Shown here: positions 31,815 through 39,989 of the stretch, in pieces
How the letters are laid out: each line of letters starts with the position of its first letter
Position numbering within the stretch: position 1 is the stretch's first letter
Assembly (NCBI RefSeq): GCF_016902615.1
Contig: NZ_JACJMB010000009.1
Span: 1-64,000, forward strand
Length of the DNA: 64,000 bases
Source: Collinsella tanakaei
GTDB lineage: Bacteria > Actinomycetota > Coriobacteriia > Coriobacteriales > Coriobacteriaceae
Direction: 5' to 3'
Program-made: the position numbers and the translations under genes
Notes under the pieces: model-generated
Databases searched by the model: none
Told to the model about the DNA's origin: nothing
Seen by the model: only the letters and a program-made list of their open reading frames with translations

Positions 31815-34262
31815 TCAGCACCAGCGATCGCGCCAGCTGGCGACGCGCTTTCGCATGCCCTCGATATCGAGCACGCCCTCGGCGAAGCCCTTGCGCACGA
31901 GCTCGGCGGGGAGCAGCTCGTCATACTTGTCGAAGTAGGGCGCCTCGCCGGGGTACACAAGCTCGATGGGGTCGAAATCCCGCTCCGCCTCGTCGGCGAC
32001 CACCTGGTAGAACGTCTTCTCGTCGGCATTCATGCGGAACTGCATGAAGTAGGGACGCGAGGGGTCGAGCCCCTTCAGGCCGAGCTCGGCGGCGCATTTG
32101 ATCTTGAGAAGGCGCTCGAGCGCCAAAAACGCGTAGCTGCCGAGCCAGGGGAGCAAAGCCCAGGTGTCGCCGCCTAGGTTGATGAGGGGCCGCTCCACCA
32201 AGTGCGAGTTTTCCGCCACGTGCCGGGCTTGCGCCAGGCGCGCGCGGGCGTTCGTCATGAGGTAGGGGTAGCCGCAGCGCTCGGTGAGCACGCGGCGCAT
32301 GCGCTCGAGCACATGGGTGTCGATGTCGCCCGGGCAGTCGCCGAAATAGGCCGGTACGCGCCCCTTCACCTGCGTGCAGTAGACAAGGTGGCGCTTCCAG
32401 TCGACCTCCTCCACGATCCAGCAGTGTCCGGCGATGGCGATGCGCTCGCCGGCGGGCGGCGGGTTGACGATGGTGCCGAGTTCGGCGGATTCGGATCGGA
32501 CCGTGAACTCTTCGTTCTCTTGGAACACGGCGTAGAACTTGAAGGAGTTCACGATCCGCTCGCCTGTAATACCGACGATGAGGCCGCCGGATTCGGTCCG
32601 CTCGATATGGTCGGTCTCGAGGAGATGGCGCAAAAGGACACGCAGATCGTCGGTGGAGACGCGGTGGAAGTAGGCGAGGGTGAGCACGCGGTTCGCAAGC
32701 TCTGCCGGCGTGAGCTCGCCGCAGCCCGCGAGGGTCGCCATCACCTGGTGGTAGAGCAGGCTATAAGGCAGTCGGTCGAGCCGGGGCGGCTCCACCCATT
32801 TCTCTTCGCGATAGAGCTGGACCAACGCGATGCCCTGCAGGAGCTTCCAGGGGATGGTCTCGGGCAGCATGGCGCGCGGTTCGGGCTGCTCCTCGCGCAT
32901 GACGAAGTGCATCTCGGGCGGCAGGTCGCGTCGGCCGGTGCGACCCATGCGCTGTAGGAACGACGAGACCGTGAACGGCGCGTCGATCTGGAAGGCGCGC
33001 TCGAGGCGGCCGATGTCGATGCCGAGCTCAAGCGTGGCGGTCGTCACGGTGGTGAGGGCGAGCTCCTCGTCGCGCATGAGTTCCTCTGCCGTCTGGCGGA
33101 AGGACGCCGACAGGTTGCCGTGGTGGATGAGGAATCGGTCGGGTTCGCGGTTGGCCTCGCAATATTGGCGCAGTACCGTGCAGACGGCCTCGGCCTCCTC
33201 GCGTGAGTTGACGAACACGAGGCACTTGCGGCCGCGCGTGTGCTCGAAGATGTAGGCGAGGCCCGGGTCGGCATCGCGCGGAGCGGTATCGGTGGTCGCC
33301 ATGAGCTCGGTCTCGGAGACCGGCGGGACGGACACCTCGTCTTCGGCAGCGCGTGCCTGAGCTCCGGGGCCGCCCTCTGGTTCCGGGGTGGGTCTCGTTC
33401 CCGGGCGCGCGGGCGCGAGGGCATGCGCGTGCCCGTCTTCCGCCATGGCGCGCCTGAGCGCTTCGTCGACGTCGGGTGCGCCCGTGCCCAGCCGCTCGCA
33501 GCTGACGACCTCCGCTTCCAGCGGGCCGGCGTTTTGCCGGGCGCGCTCGGTGGCCTGCGGCCCCGTGATGTAGAAATGCTCCATGGATAGGCGCCAGACG
33601 CGGCGGGGCTCCTCGAAGCGCGGGATGATGCAGCCACGCCCCGTGCCGGCAGACAAGAAGGCACCGGTGCGCTCGGGTTCGCCGATCGTCGCGGAGAGGC
33701 CGATGCGGCGCGGGTTCACGTTCGCCATGCGCGAGAGGCGCTCGATCAGGCAGAGGGTCTGCCCGCCGCGGTCGCCGCGCAGCAGCGAATGGACCTCGTC
33801 GATGACGACGTAGCGCAGGTCCCCGAAGAGGCGCCCGACCGCCGCGTGCTTATGCAGCAGCAGCGCCTCGAGCGACTCGGGCGTGATCTGAAGGATGCCC
33901 GAGGGCTGCTTCATGAGCTTGCGCTTGTGGGACGAGGCGACATCGCCGTGCCAGTGCCAGACGGGAATGTCCGCCTCCTCGCACAGGTCGTTCAGGCGAT
34001 AGAACTGGTCGTTGATGAGCGCCTTCAGCGGGCCGATGTAGAGGGCGCCCACGGTGGCGGGCGGGTCTTCCCAGAACTCGGTCAGGATGGGGAAGAACGC
34101 CGCCTCGGTCTTGCCCGATGCGGTCTGGCCTGTGAGCAGGACGTTCTCGTCGGTGTTGAAGATGGCGTCAGCGGCGGCGACCTGGATGGAGCGCAGGTTC
34201 TCCCAGCCGTGGCTGTAGATGAAGTCCTGGATGAACGGTGCATAGCGATCGAAGACGTTCAC
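31815..34262 (-). CDS. Lhr/BrxHII-like DEAD/DEAH-box helicase
   Basis: An 815-residue superfamily II helicase. Domain 1 has LTGQTASGKTEA (Walker A), GPLKALINDQF, VIDEVHSLL (motif II), and GLSATIGEPE. Domain 2 has CLVFVNSREEAEAV, TTVTTATLELGIDIG and QRMGRTGRR. The two are separated by a ~70-residue Ala/Pro/Glu-rich insert near 290-350 that looks unstructured. The architecture fits Lhr-like/BrxHII helicases, the kind often found with BrxD-type ATPases and TerB-domain proteins; both of these occur at 40.0-43.1 kb. I chose the GTG at 34262 because AAAGGAG lies just ahead; ATG at 34304 lacks a site. It is divergent from a small methyltransferase. Confidence 0.82.
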   Translation of the reverse strand: MNVFDRYAPFIQDFIYSHGWENLRSIQVAAADAIFNTDENVLLTGQTASGKTEAAFFPILTEFWEDPPATVGALYIGPLKALINDQFYRLNDLCEEADIPVWHWHGDVASSHKRKLMKQPSGILQITPESLEALLLHKHAAVGRLFGDLRYVVIDEVHSLLRGDRGGQTLCLIERLSRMANVNPRRIGLSATIGEPERTGAFLSAGTGRGCIIPRFEEPRRVWRLSMEHFYITGPQATERARQNAGPLEAEVVSCERLGTGAPDVDEALRRAMAEDGHAHALAPARPGTRPTPEPEGGPGAQARAAEDEVSVPPVSETELMATTDTAPRDADPGLAYIFEHTRGRKCLVFVNSREEAEAVCTVLRQYCEANREPDRFLIHHGNLSASFRQTAEELMRDEELALTTVTTATLELGIDIGRLERAFQIDAPFTVSSFLQRMGRTGRRDLPPEMHFVMREEQPEPRAMLPETIPWKLLQGIALVQLYREEKWVEPPRLDRLPYSLLYHQVMATLAGCGELTPAELANRVLTLAYFHRVSTDDLRVLLRHLLETDHIERTESGGLIVGITGERIVNSFKFYAVFQENEEFTVRSESAELGTIVNPPPAGERIAIAGHCWIVEEVDWKRHLVYCTQVKGRVPAYFGDCPGDIDTHVLERMRRVLTERCGYPYLMTNARARLAQARHVAENSHLVERPLINLGGDTWALLPWLGSYAFLALERLLKIKCAAELGLKGLDPSRPYFMQFRMNADEKTFYQVVADEAERDFDPIELVYPGEAPYFDKYDELLPAELVRKGFAEGVLDIEGMRKRVASWRDRWC

Positions 34263-34308
34263 GCGCGCTCCTTTCTGCCGGTCGTCGCGATGCCGTCGGT
34301 TCATTGGG

Positions 34309-34322
34309 CTATGGTACCATAG
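34309..34322. promoter_or_regulatory. Perfect 14-bp palindrome between helicase and methyltransferase
   Basis: CTATGGTACCATAG is a perfect palindrome centred between the divergent starts at 34262 and 34369. It could be an operator controlling either gene. No regulator is adjacent, and no other copy was noticed. Confidence 0.5.
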
Positions 34323-34368
34323 ATGAGAACATGTGTTCTATATGGGCAGTGGGATGGAGAGGTGCGCG

Positions 34369-35022
34369 ATGGAGCTCCATACAGGGCGTGTCGCACATGC
34401 GGCGGAGCTGTTCTGCGCCGACGAGCGTCGCGATATCGCGACGTGCGGCGTCTCGCTTCGCTGCGATCGCGCGACGAGATGCGGCGATAAGGGGGCACAT
34501 GATCCGACGGCAACGCCCTATGTTGTGCTCGACGAGCTGTTCTCGCACGTCTTTTTCGGTCCCGATGCGCATCTGCTCGATGTGGGGTGCAGCTGCGGCC
34601 GCGTCCTCGCGTATGCGGTGAGCGCCTTGCCCGATCTCAAGGTCACGGGCATCGAACTCGATCCTTCGTTGGCCTCATACGCCGCGGCGTGGGCGGCGCG
34701 ATTCGACCGGCTCGAGGTCCGTTGCGGCAACGTGCTCGACGAGCCGCTTGCCCCCTATACGCATCTGTATCTGTTCAACCCGTTCGACACGGCGGTCCTC
34801 GTGCGTCTGATCGACAAGCTTGAGCGCGAGGCCACCGCCCCGGTCACGGTCATCCATATGTCCGATAACGGCGAGCAATACGCCTACCTCGGGCGAGCCG
34901 GATGGCGCATCCTGGCGCAGGGCAGCTATCAGGATTATCGGCAGTCGGGGGCGCCGGCGGTGCGCATCTACGGCTGCCCGCAGACCTATACGGTCTGGGA
35001 GTACACCCCGCACGGCCTCTGA
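34369..35022 (+). CDS. Class I SAM-dependent methyltransferase
   Basis: A 217-residue protein with the class I fold: VLDELFSHVFFGPDAHLLDVGCSCGRVLAYA holds motif I (LLDVGCSCG at about 70), followed by VTGIELDPSLASYA and YTHLYLFNPFDTAVL, where NPF occupies motif IV. NP(F/Y) at motif IV is seen in some nucleic-acid and small-molecule methyltransferases. The ATG at 34369 follows GGAGAGGTG; upstream ATGs at 34333, 34342 and 34354 are possible but less well placed. Divergent from the Lhr-like helicase. The target is unknown. Confidence 0.75.
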   Translation: MELHTGRVAHAAELFCADERRDIATCGVSLRCDRATRCGDKGAHDPTATPYVVLDELFSHVFFGPDAHLLDVGCSCGRVLAYAVSALPDLKVTGIELDPSLASYAAAWAARFDRLEVRCGNVLDEPLAPYTHLYLFNPFDTAVLVRLIDKLEREATAPVTVIHMSDNGEQYAYLGRAGWRILAQGSYQDYRQSGAPAVRIYGCPQTYTVWEYTPHGL

Positions 35023-35149
35023 TTGCCAGAGCCTGCGTCTCGATGGCGGGTCCAGCATGCGCCACGGGGCGGAGTATGCGCGGGCGCGGTGCGCAGCAAC
35101 GGTTCTATACATGGCTCGGACGGGACGCGCGCCCGGCGCCAGGTGGCCG

Positions 35150-35330
35150 GGACAAAAACGCCTTGAGTGGGACTCCCGAGTGAGCCAATGGGTTGATGGC
35201 CTTGGCCGAAGGGCACATTTTCATGCAGTAAGGGAAATAAACCAGCAGGTCGTATTGATTTATTATGCATTGGAATATCGGGCACGAGCGCGGGGCGCAT
35301 GTATAGGTCCCACTTAAGGGAAATTTGACC
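35150..35330 (-). mobile_element. TIR element copy 2 (181 bp)
   Basis: The left end reads GGACAAAAACGCC-TTGAGTGGGAC, the form found at the right ends of copies 1 and 3, so this copy is inverted relative to them. Its far end is degenerate (GTCCCACTTAAGGGAAATT then TGACC). The interior is AT-richer than the flanks and shares a GGGCACATTTTCATGC-type stretch with the complement of copy 1. No ORF. It lies in the 480-bp gap between the methyltransferase and the permease-ATPase gene. Confidence 0.72.
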
Positions 35331-35502
35331 AGGGGAGCTCGGAAGGGATGCGGTGTGCGGCATAATCGCTCCGGTCAGGCCGGGCGATATGCTCGTGAGC
35401 ATGTCCGCGTCGGCGCGGCGGGGGTGCGATCCCTTGCCGTCTGCATGCGCATCACCGCTTCGGGTGGTGCCGTAGGCGTAAAGGTTGCGAGCCGGCGCGT
35501 GT

Positions 35503-36894
35503 TCAGCTGTGGATGCGCAGGGTCTGAGCGCCGAGTGTTTGGGGGTCGTGCTCGTCGTGCGTGCTCACGATGAGCAGGCGACGCTCGCGATGACGCTCGA
35601 TAAAAGCGAGCGCCCGCCGGTGCGCTTCCGCATCGAGACCGGAAAAGGGCTCGTCAAGCAGGGTGATGTCCGCCGGGGCGGCGAACGCGCGGACGAGCTC
35701 GGCGCGCCGGCGCTGCCCGCCCGAAAGCGAGCGGACCGGCACATCGAGTGCGGAGGGCGGAAGAACCTCTTCAGCGAGTGCGCGCGCATCGACGCCCGCT
35801 CGGGCGAACAGCATGATGTTCTCGATGGCGGTCAGGTCCTCGATGAGGTGGGACTCCTGGAAGACAGCGGAGAAGCGGGGGCTCGGGACGACCTCGAGCG
35901 AGCCCGCGACCGGAGGGATGAACCCGGCGATCGAATACAGGACGGTGGTCTTGCCCGCGCCCGAGGGGCCGAGCAGACAAAGCGCGTCTCCCGCCTGCAG
36001 GCGGCAGTCGATAGGGGCGCATGCGGCGCGTCCGTCATGCCCCACGACAAGCTCGCGCGCCTCGAGCGTGCAGGTGTTCGCCGCAGGCTCGGATGGTGCC
36101 GGGGGCATGTTCGCGGCGGTCCGTCCGCAGGCCGGCCACAGCGCGCGCAGCCCCGCGAGCGCCGCGTGCTCGAAGGCCCATGCGATGATGACGACAACGA
36201 TGGTCCACGCGAACAGATCTGCTGTCTCGAGCAGAAGCTTTGCCTGGTAAATGCGCTCGCCGATCGACCCGTCGGGCACGCCGATGAGCTCGGCGGCAAC
36301 ACCTGCCTTCCAGCTCATGGAGAGCACGGTGGCGCTCGCTGACACGAGGTAGGGCAGGACGCCGGGGACGATGTGGGCGAGCAGCGTGCGACGGGTGCCC
36401 GCGCGATAGAGCCGGAAGAGCTCGCCTTGCTTCGCATCGAGCGTCTCGAGGCCCTTGAGGACCGGGAAGTAGATGCCGGGAAGGGCCATGAGGAAGACGG
36501 CGATGGCGCTGACGTTGCGCGAGCCGAACCAAATGAGCAGCACCACGACCACGCAGGCGACCGGCGTGCTCTTGATGGCGGAAAGCGCTGGCGCCGCGAG
36601 CGTGCGGGCGAGGCGCGAGCGCCACGAGAGGGCGGCAAGCGCGATGGCGACGAGATAGCCGGCGGCGGTACCGCCTATGATGCGCACGGCGGAGAAGAGC
36701 ACCTCGTGCCAAAAATCCGCCGTAGGGAGGAGGTCGATAAGGGCACCCAGCGCGTCGAGGGGGCCGGCGAGGATGAACTCGCTATCGACCACCATGCTCG
36801 CGACCTGCCAGATGACCACCCAGAACAGAACGGCGAGCGCGCCGGAAAGCCGGCGGGTCGAGCGGGTATCGTCCTGCGTGTTCGGGCGCGTCAT
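35503..36894 (-). CDS. Fused ABC permease-ATPase, nitrate/sulfonate/taurine type
   Basis: A 463-residue fusion. Residues 1 to about 265 are a SsuC/ThiX-like permease with about six helices and the cytoplasmic coupling motif (LETLDAKQGELFRLYRAG). Residues about 280-463 are an ATPase: GPSGAGKTT (Walker A), RSLSGGQRRRAELV signature, DITLLDEPFSGLD (Walker B) and STHDEHDP. The ATPase is short, and its start merges directly with the permease tail, so the fusion seems a genuine single gene: the ORF is uninterrupted. The ATG at 36894 follows GAGGAG. The binding lipoprotein gene lies just upstream on the same strand, giving a complete importer. Confidence 0.85.
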   Translation of the reverse strand: MTRPNTQDDTRSTRRLSGALAVLFWVVIWQVASMVVDSEFILAGPLDALGALIDLLPTADFWHEVLFSAVRIIGGTAAGYLVAIALAALSWRSRLARTLAAPALSAIKSTPVACVVVVLLIWFGSRNVSAIAVFLMALPGIYFPVLKGLETLDAKQGELFRLYRAGTRRTLLAHIVPGVLPYLVSASATVLSMSWKAGVAAELIGVPDGSIGERIYQAKLLLETADLFAWTIVVVIIAWAFEHAALAGLRALWPACGRTAANMPPAPSEPAANTCTLEARELVVGHDGRAACAPIDCRLQAGDALCLLGPSGAGKTTVLYSIAGFIPPVAGSLEVVPSPRFSAVFQESHLIEDLTAIENIMLFARAGVDARALAEEVLPPSALDVPVRSLSGGQRRRAELVRAFAAPADITLLDEPFSGLDAEAHRRALAFIERHRERRLLIVSTHDEHDPQTLGAQTLRIHS

Positions 36895-36912
36895 GCACAC
36901 TCCTCATCAATA

Positions 36913-36950
36913 GGGGCGAAAACGACACCGCTTGACGTCGTTTCCGCCCC
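36913..36950 (-). terminator. Intergenic hairpin between binding protein and permease
   Basis: GGGGCGAAAACGAC pairs with GTCGTTTCCGCCCC with one bulge or mismatch around a 10-nt loop. It lies between the lipoprotein stop and the permease-ATPase start. It probably attenuates transcription, or shields the upstream message, so that more binding protein than permease is made. Confidence 0.6.
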
Positions 36951-36993
36951 GTCTCATCAGATCGCTTGCGGATTATCGCGTATTCGCTTCGCG

Positions 36994-38076
36994 TTACGCG
37001 TCGACGGAATCGTAGAAGTCCGCCTCAGGAAGGGCGCCGCCCACGGAGGAGGGGTCGGCGTTGTACAGCACGTCAAGGTAGCCGGAGAGCGCATCGGTCA
37101 TCTCATCGCCGGTGATGCACACCAAATGGCAGCTGGGAATCGCCTTGGCGGCAACCGCGTCGTTGTCGATGATGCCCAGATCGACCACGAGCGGCGCGGC
37201 CATATCGGGGTTGTCGTTGACGACGCCGACCGAATCGGCCTGGGCGTTCGCGAACTCGGTGATCACGTCGGGGTGCTCCTCGGCGAACTCACGGCGCGCG
37301 ATGGTGACGCCCGTCACCATCTGGCTGCCCTCTTCGGCGTACTCGTCCCACACGTCGTTCAGGTCGACGGGGGCGCTCAGGGCCTCGTTCTTTTCGAGCG
37401 CGGCAGTCACGAAGGGCTGCGGCAGGACGCCCACGGCGGACGCGTCGGCGGCGAGCACGCTCACGACCTCGGCGGCCTCGCTTTTGAACTCAAGGGTGAC
37501 GCTGCCGGCGATGCCGGCGGCGTCGAGCAGGTAGTTCATGGTGTATTCGGGTGTGGTGCCCTTGCCGGTGAGGTAGACGGTGCGGCCAGCCAGGTCGGAG
37601 AAGCTCGTGACGGAGGCGTCGCCGGTCACGACGGAGAGCACGCCCAGCGTGTTGATGTCGAAGCAGACGATGCCGCCCTCAGTCTTGTTGTAGAGCACCG
37701 AGGCGGCGTTGGCGGGAATGAGCGCGATGTCGATATCGCCCTTGATGACCTGGGGCAGGATCTCGTCGGCAGCGGTCATGATCTGGAAGTCGTAGCTGTT
37801 GGCGAAACCGCCATCGCCCGTCTGAACCAGGTTGATGAAGTCGACGAGGCCGATGGAAGTCGGGCCCTTGAGGGAGGCGACGCGAACCTGGACGCCCTTT
37901 TTGGAAGAGGCGTCGGCAGAACCCGCCGAGGCGGCGGATCCGGTGGCCCCGTCGTCTTTGGACTCCTGCCCGCAACCGGCGAGTGCGCCGGCCACGGTGA
38001 CGATACCGAGGCCCGCTGCGGCGACGAACGAGCGGCGACCGAGAGGCTGGATCGCGATGGATGAGAGATGAAGCAT
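36994..38076 (-). CDS. ABC substrate-binding lipoprotein, NMT1/THI5/TauA type
   Basis: A 360-residue secreted lipoprotein. The signal runs LGRRSFVAAAGLGIVTVAGALAGC with lipobox LAGC (Cys about 35), then an Asp/Ser/Ala-rich linker. The mature domain is a type II periplasmic-binding fold: VRVASLKGPTSIGLVDF, GDIDIALIPANAASVLY, LAGRTVYLTGKGTTPEY, and VGVLPQPFVTAALEKNE, matching the NMT1/TauA/SsuA group. The ATG at 38076 follows AAAGGAACGGTT. It is coupled by operon position to the fused permease-ATPase. The ligand could be an aromatic, pyrimidine or sulfonate; it cannot be determined. Confidence 0.85.
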   Translation of the reverse strand: MLHLSSIAIQPLGRRSFVAAAGLGIVTVAGALAGCGQESKDDGATGSAASAGSADASSKKGVQVRVASLKGPTSIGLVDFINLVQTGDGGFANSYDFQIMTAADEILPQVIKGDIDIALIPANAASVLYNKTEGGIVCFDINTLGVLSVVTGDASVTSFSDLAGRTVYLTGKGTTPEYTMNYLLDAAGIAGSVTLEFKSEAAEVVSVLAADASAVGVLPQPFVTAALEKNEALSAPVDLNDVWDEYAEEGSQMVTGVTIARREFAEEHPDVITEFANAQADSVGVVNDNPDMAAPLVVDLGIIDNDAVAAKAIPSCHLVCITGDEMTDALSGYLDVLYNADPSSVGGALPEADFYDSVDA

Positions 38077-38180
38077 AACCGTTCCTTTCTTGCTGTGACG
38101 GTTTTAGGTTCTCATACCCGAATATGAACCTCCCGCGTGCTCATTTCGTGCACTAATTTGCTCAAGGGGGCGTCAATATG

Positions 38181-38208
38181 CGGACAAATCTGCCCATCTG
38201 ATTATAAA
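38181..38208 (+). promoter_or_regulatory. Putative promoter of the [FeFe] hydrogenase gene
   Basis: CGGACA, a 16-bp spacer and TATAAA in an AT-rich stretch give a plausible sigma-70 promoter about 40 bp ahead of the hydrogenase ATG at 38249. The -35 hexamer is weak. Confidence 0.4.
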
Positions 38209-38248
38209 ATATTGAGTGCCTGACAAACGTCCGAGAGGGGACACCGAT

Positions 38249-39871
38249 ATGAGCAACTCCATGCGTGGGGTCTATACGAATCTCACCAAGATTCGCCGTA
38301 CCGTCTTCAAGGAAGTCGCCCGCATCGCCTACCAGGGCGGCGTCGACGTCGATGGTGACGGCATCGTCGACAGCGACGACTACGGCTGGGTCGACAACCT
38401 GCCCTACGAGATCATTCCCGGAGACGTCGCGACCTACCGCGAGAGCGTCTTTATCGAGCGCGCCGTCGTGGGCGAGCGCATCCGCCTGGCGATGGGCCTG
38501 CCGCTGCAGGGTGTCGATAAGCCCGCGATGCTCTCCGAGGGCGTTGCCGAGGCCGCGAAGCCCGAGACCTATTACGAGCCGCCGCTGATCAACGTCATCA
38601 GCTTCGCCTGCAACGCCTGCGAGGACAACGTCTACCGCGTGAGCGATGCCTGCCAGGGCTGCATGGCGCATCCCTGCCGCGAGATCTGCCCCAAGGGCGC
38701 CATCTCGTTCGTCGACGGCAAGGCGCATATCGACCAGTCCAAGTGCATCAAGTGCGGCCGCTGCGCCAGCGTGTGCCCCTACTCCGCCATCCACCACTAC
38801 GAGCGCCCCTGCGCCGCCGCCTGCGGCATGAACGCGATCGGCTCCGATGAGCAGGGCCGCGCCAAGATCGATTACGACAAGTGCGTCTCCTGCGGCCAGT
38901 GCCTCGTGAACTGCCCGTTCGGCGCCATCGCGGACAAGAGCCAGATCTTCCAGGTCATCCAGGCCATCCGCGCGGGCGAGGAGGTTATCGCCGAGGTCGC
39001 GCCCGCCTTCGTCGGCCAGTTCGGCGGCAAGGGCAACGTCGACAAGCTGCGCCAGGCCTTCAAGGAGCTCGGCTTCTCCGGCATGGAGGAGGTCGCGCTC
39101 GGCGCCGACCTGTGCGCCGTGCAGGAGGCGGGCGACTTCCTCGAGGAGGTTCCCGACAAGATCCCGTTCATGGGCACCTCCTGCTGCCCGGCTTGGTCGG
39201 TGATGGCCAAGATGGAGTTCCCGGAGCACTCCGAGTGCATCTCCATGGCGCTCACCCCCATGACGCTGACCGCGCGCCTGATCCGCAAGCAGCACCCCAA
39301 CGCCAAGATCGTGTTCGTGGGCCCCTGCTCGGCCAAGAAGCTCGAGGCGCAGCGCAAGTCCGTGAAGTCCGAGGTCGATTTCGTGCTCACCTTCGAGGAG
39401 ATGGCGGGCATGATGGAGGCCAAGGAGATCGACTACACCAAGCTGGCCGGCGAGGGTGCGAGCGACTTCGAGGTCGCCTCGACCGACGGCCGTAACTTCG
39501 CGGTCGCGGGCGGCGTGGCGAATGCCGTGGTGAACGCGATCCACCGCGACGACCCGTCGCGCATCGTCAAGATTGCGAACGCTGAGGGCCTCGACAACTG
39601 CCGCAAGATGCTCAAGGACGCCATCAAGGGCAAGTACGACGGTTACCTGCTCGAGGGCATGGCCTGCCCGGGCGGCTGCGTCGCGGGTGCCGGCACCCTG
39701 CAGTCCATCACCAAGACCTCTGCCATGGTGAAGGCCTATGCGAAGCGCTCGCCGCACAAGAACGCCCCGGACGATGCCTACATCGATTGGATTCCTGAGC
39801 TCGAGCGCCCCGAGGACGGCAAGTCCGACGCCGTCGCCGAGGCCCACGAGGCGCTGACGCCGGAGGCGTAA
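38249..39871 (+). CDS. [FeFe] hydrogenase, group-B-like monomer
   Basis: A 540-residue iron-only hydrogenase. The N-terminal ~120 residues are unusual for the core fold; a cysteine-rich ferredoxin part follows (CNACEDN, CQGCMAHPCREICP, CIKCGRCASVCP, CVSCGQCLVNCP). The H-cluster domain has L1 TSCCPAW, L2 VGPCSAKK and L3 EGMACPGGCVAG, so every H-cluster cysteine is present. This variant set fits group B hydrogenases, which occur in anaerobic Actinobacteria and Firmicutes and have mostly unknown roles. The ATG at 38249 follows GAGGGG. Monocistronic, with a terminator downstream. The HydEFG maturases are not in the window. Confidence 0.88.
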   Translation: MSNSMRGVYTNLTKIRRTVFKEVARIAYQGGVDVDGDGIVDSDDYGWVDNLPYEIIPGDVATYRESVFIERAVVGERIRLAMGLPLQGVDKPAMLSEGVAEAAKPETYYEPPLINVISFACNACEDNVYRVSDACQGCMAHPCREICPKGAISFVDGKAHIDQSKCIKCGRCASVCPYSAIHHYERPCAAACGMNAIGSDEQGRAKIDYDKCVSCGQCLVNCPFGAIADKSQIFQVIQAIRAGEEVIAEVAPAFVGQFGGKGNVDKLRQAFKELGFSGMEEVALGADLCAVQEAGDFLEEVPDKIPFMGTSCCPAWSVMAKMEFPEHSECISMALTPMTLTARLIRKQHPNAKIVFVGPCSAKKLEAQRKSVKSEVDFVLTFEEMAGMMEAKEIDYTKLAGEGASDFEVASTDGRNFAVAGGVANAVVNAIHRDDPSRIVKIANAEGLDNCRKMLKDAIKGKYDGYLLEGMACPGGCVAGAGTLQSITKTSAMVKAYAKRSPHKNAPDDAYIDWIPELERPEDGKSDAVAEAHEALTPEA

Positions 39872-39909
39872 CCGAAACGGTGCGTACCGATTTTCGAGCT
39901 GCGTATGAG

Positions 39910-39946
39910 AGCGGCCGGTCCCAGAAGGGCCGGCCGCTTTTGTCTT
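39910..39946 (+). terminator. Rho-independent terminator after the hydrogenase
   Basis: AGCGGCCGGTCCC and GGGCCGGCCGCT form a stem with an AGAA loop, followed by TTTTGTCTT. It lies 38 bp past the hydrogenase stop and faces the convergent DUF2791 gene. Confidence 0.85.
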
Positions 39947-39989
39947 CCGATGGAACGTGGCGGATATGGTGGCTGCCGCCGTATGTTCC

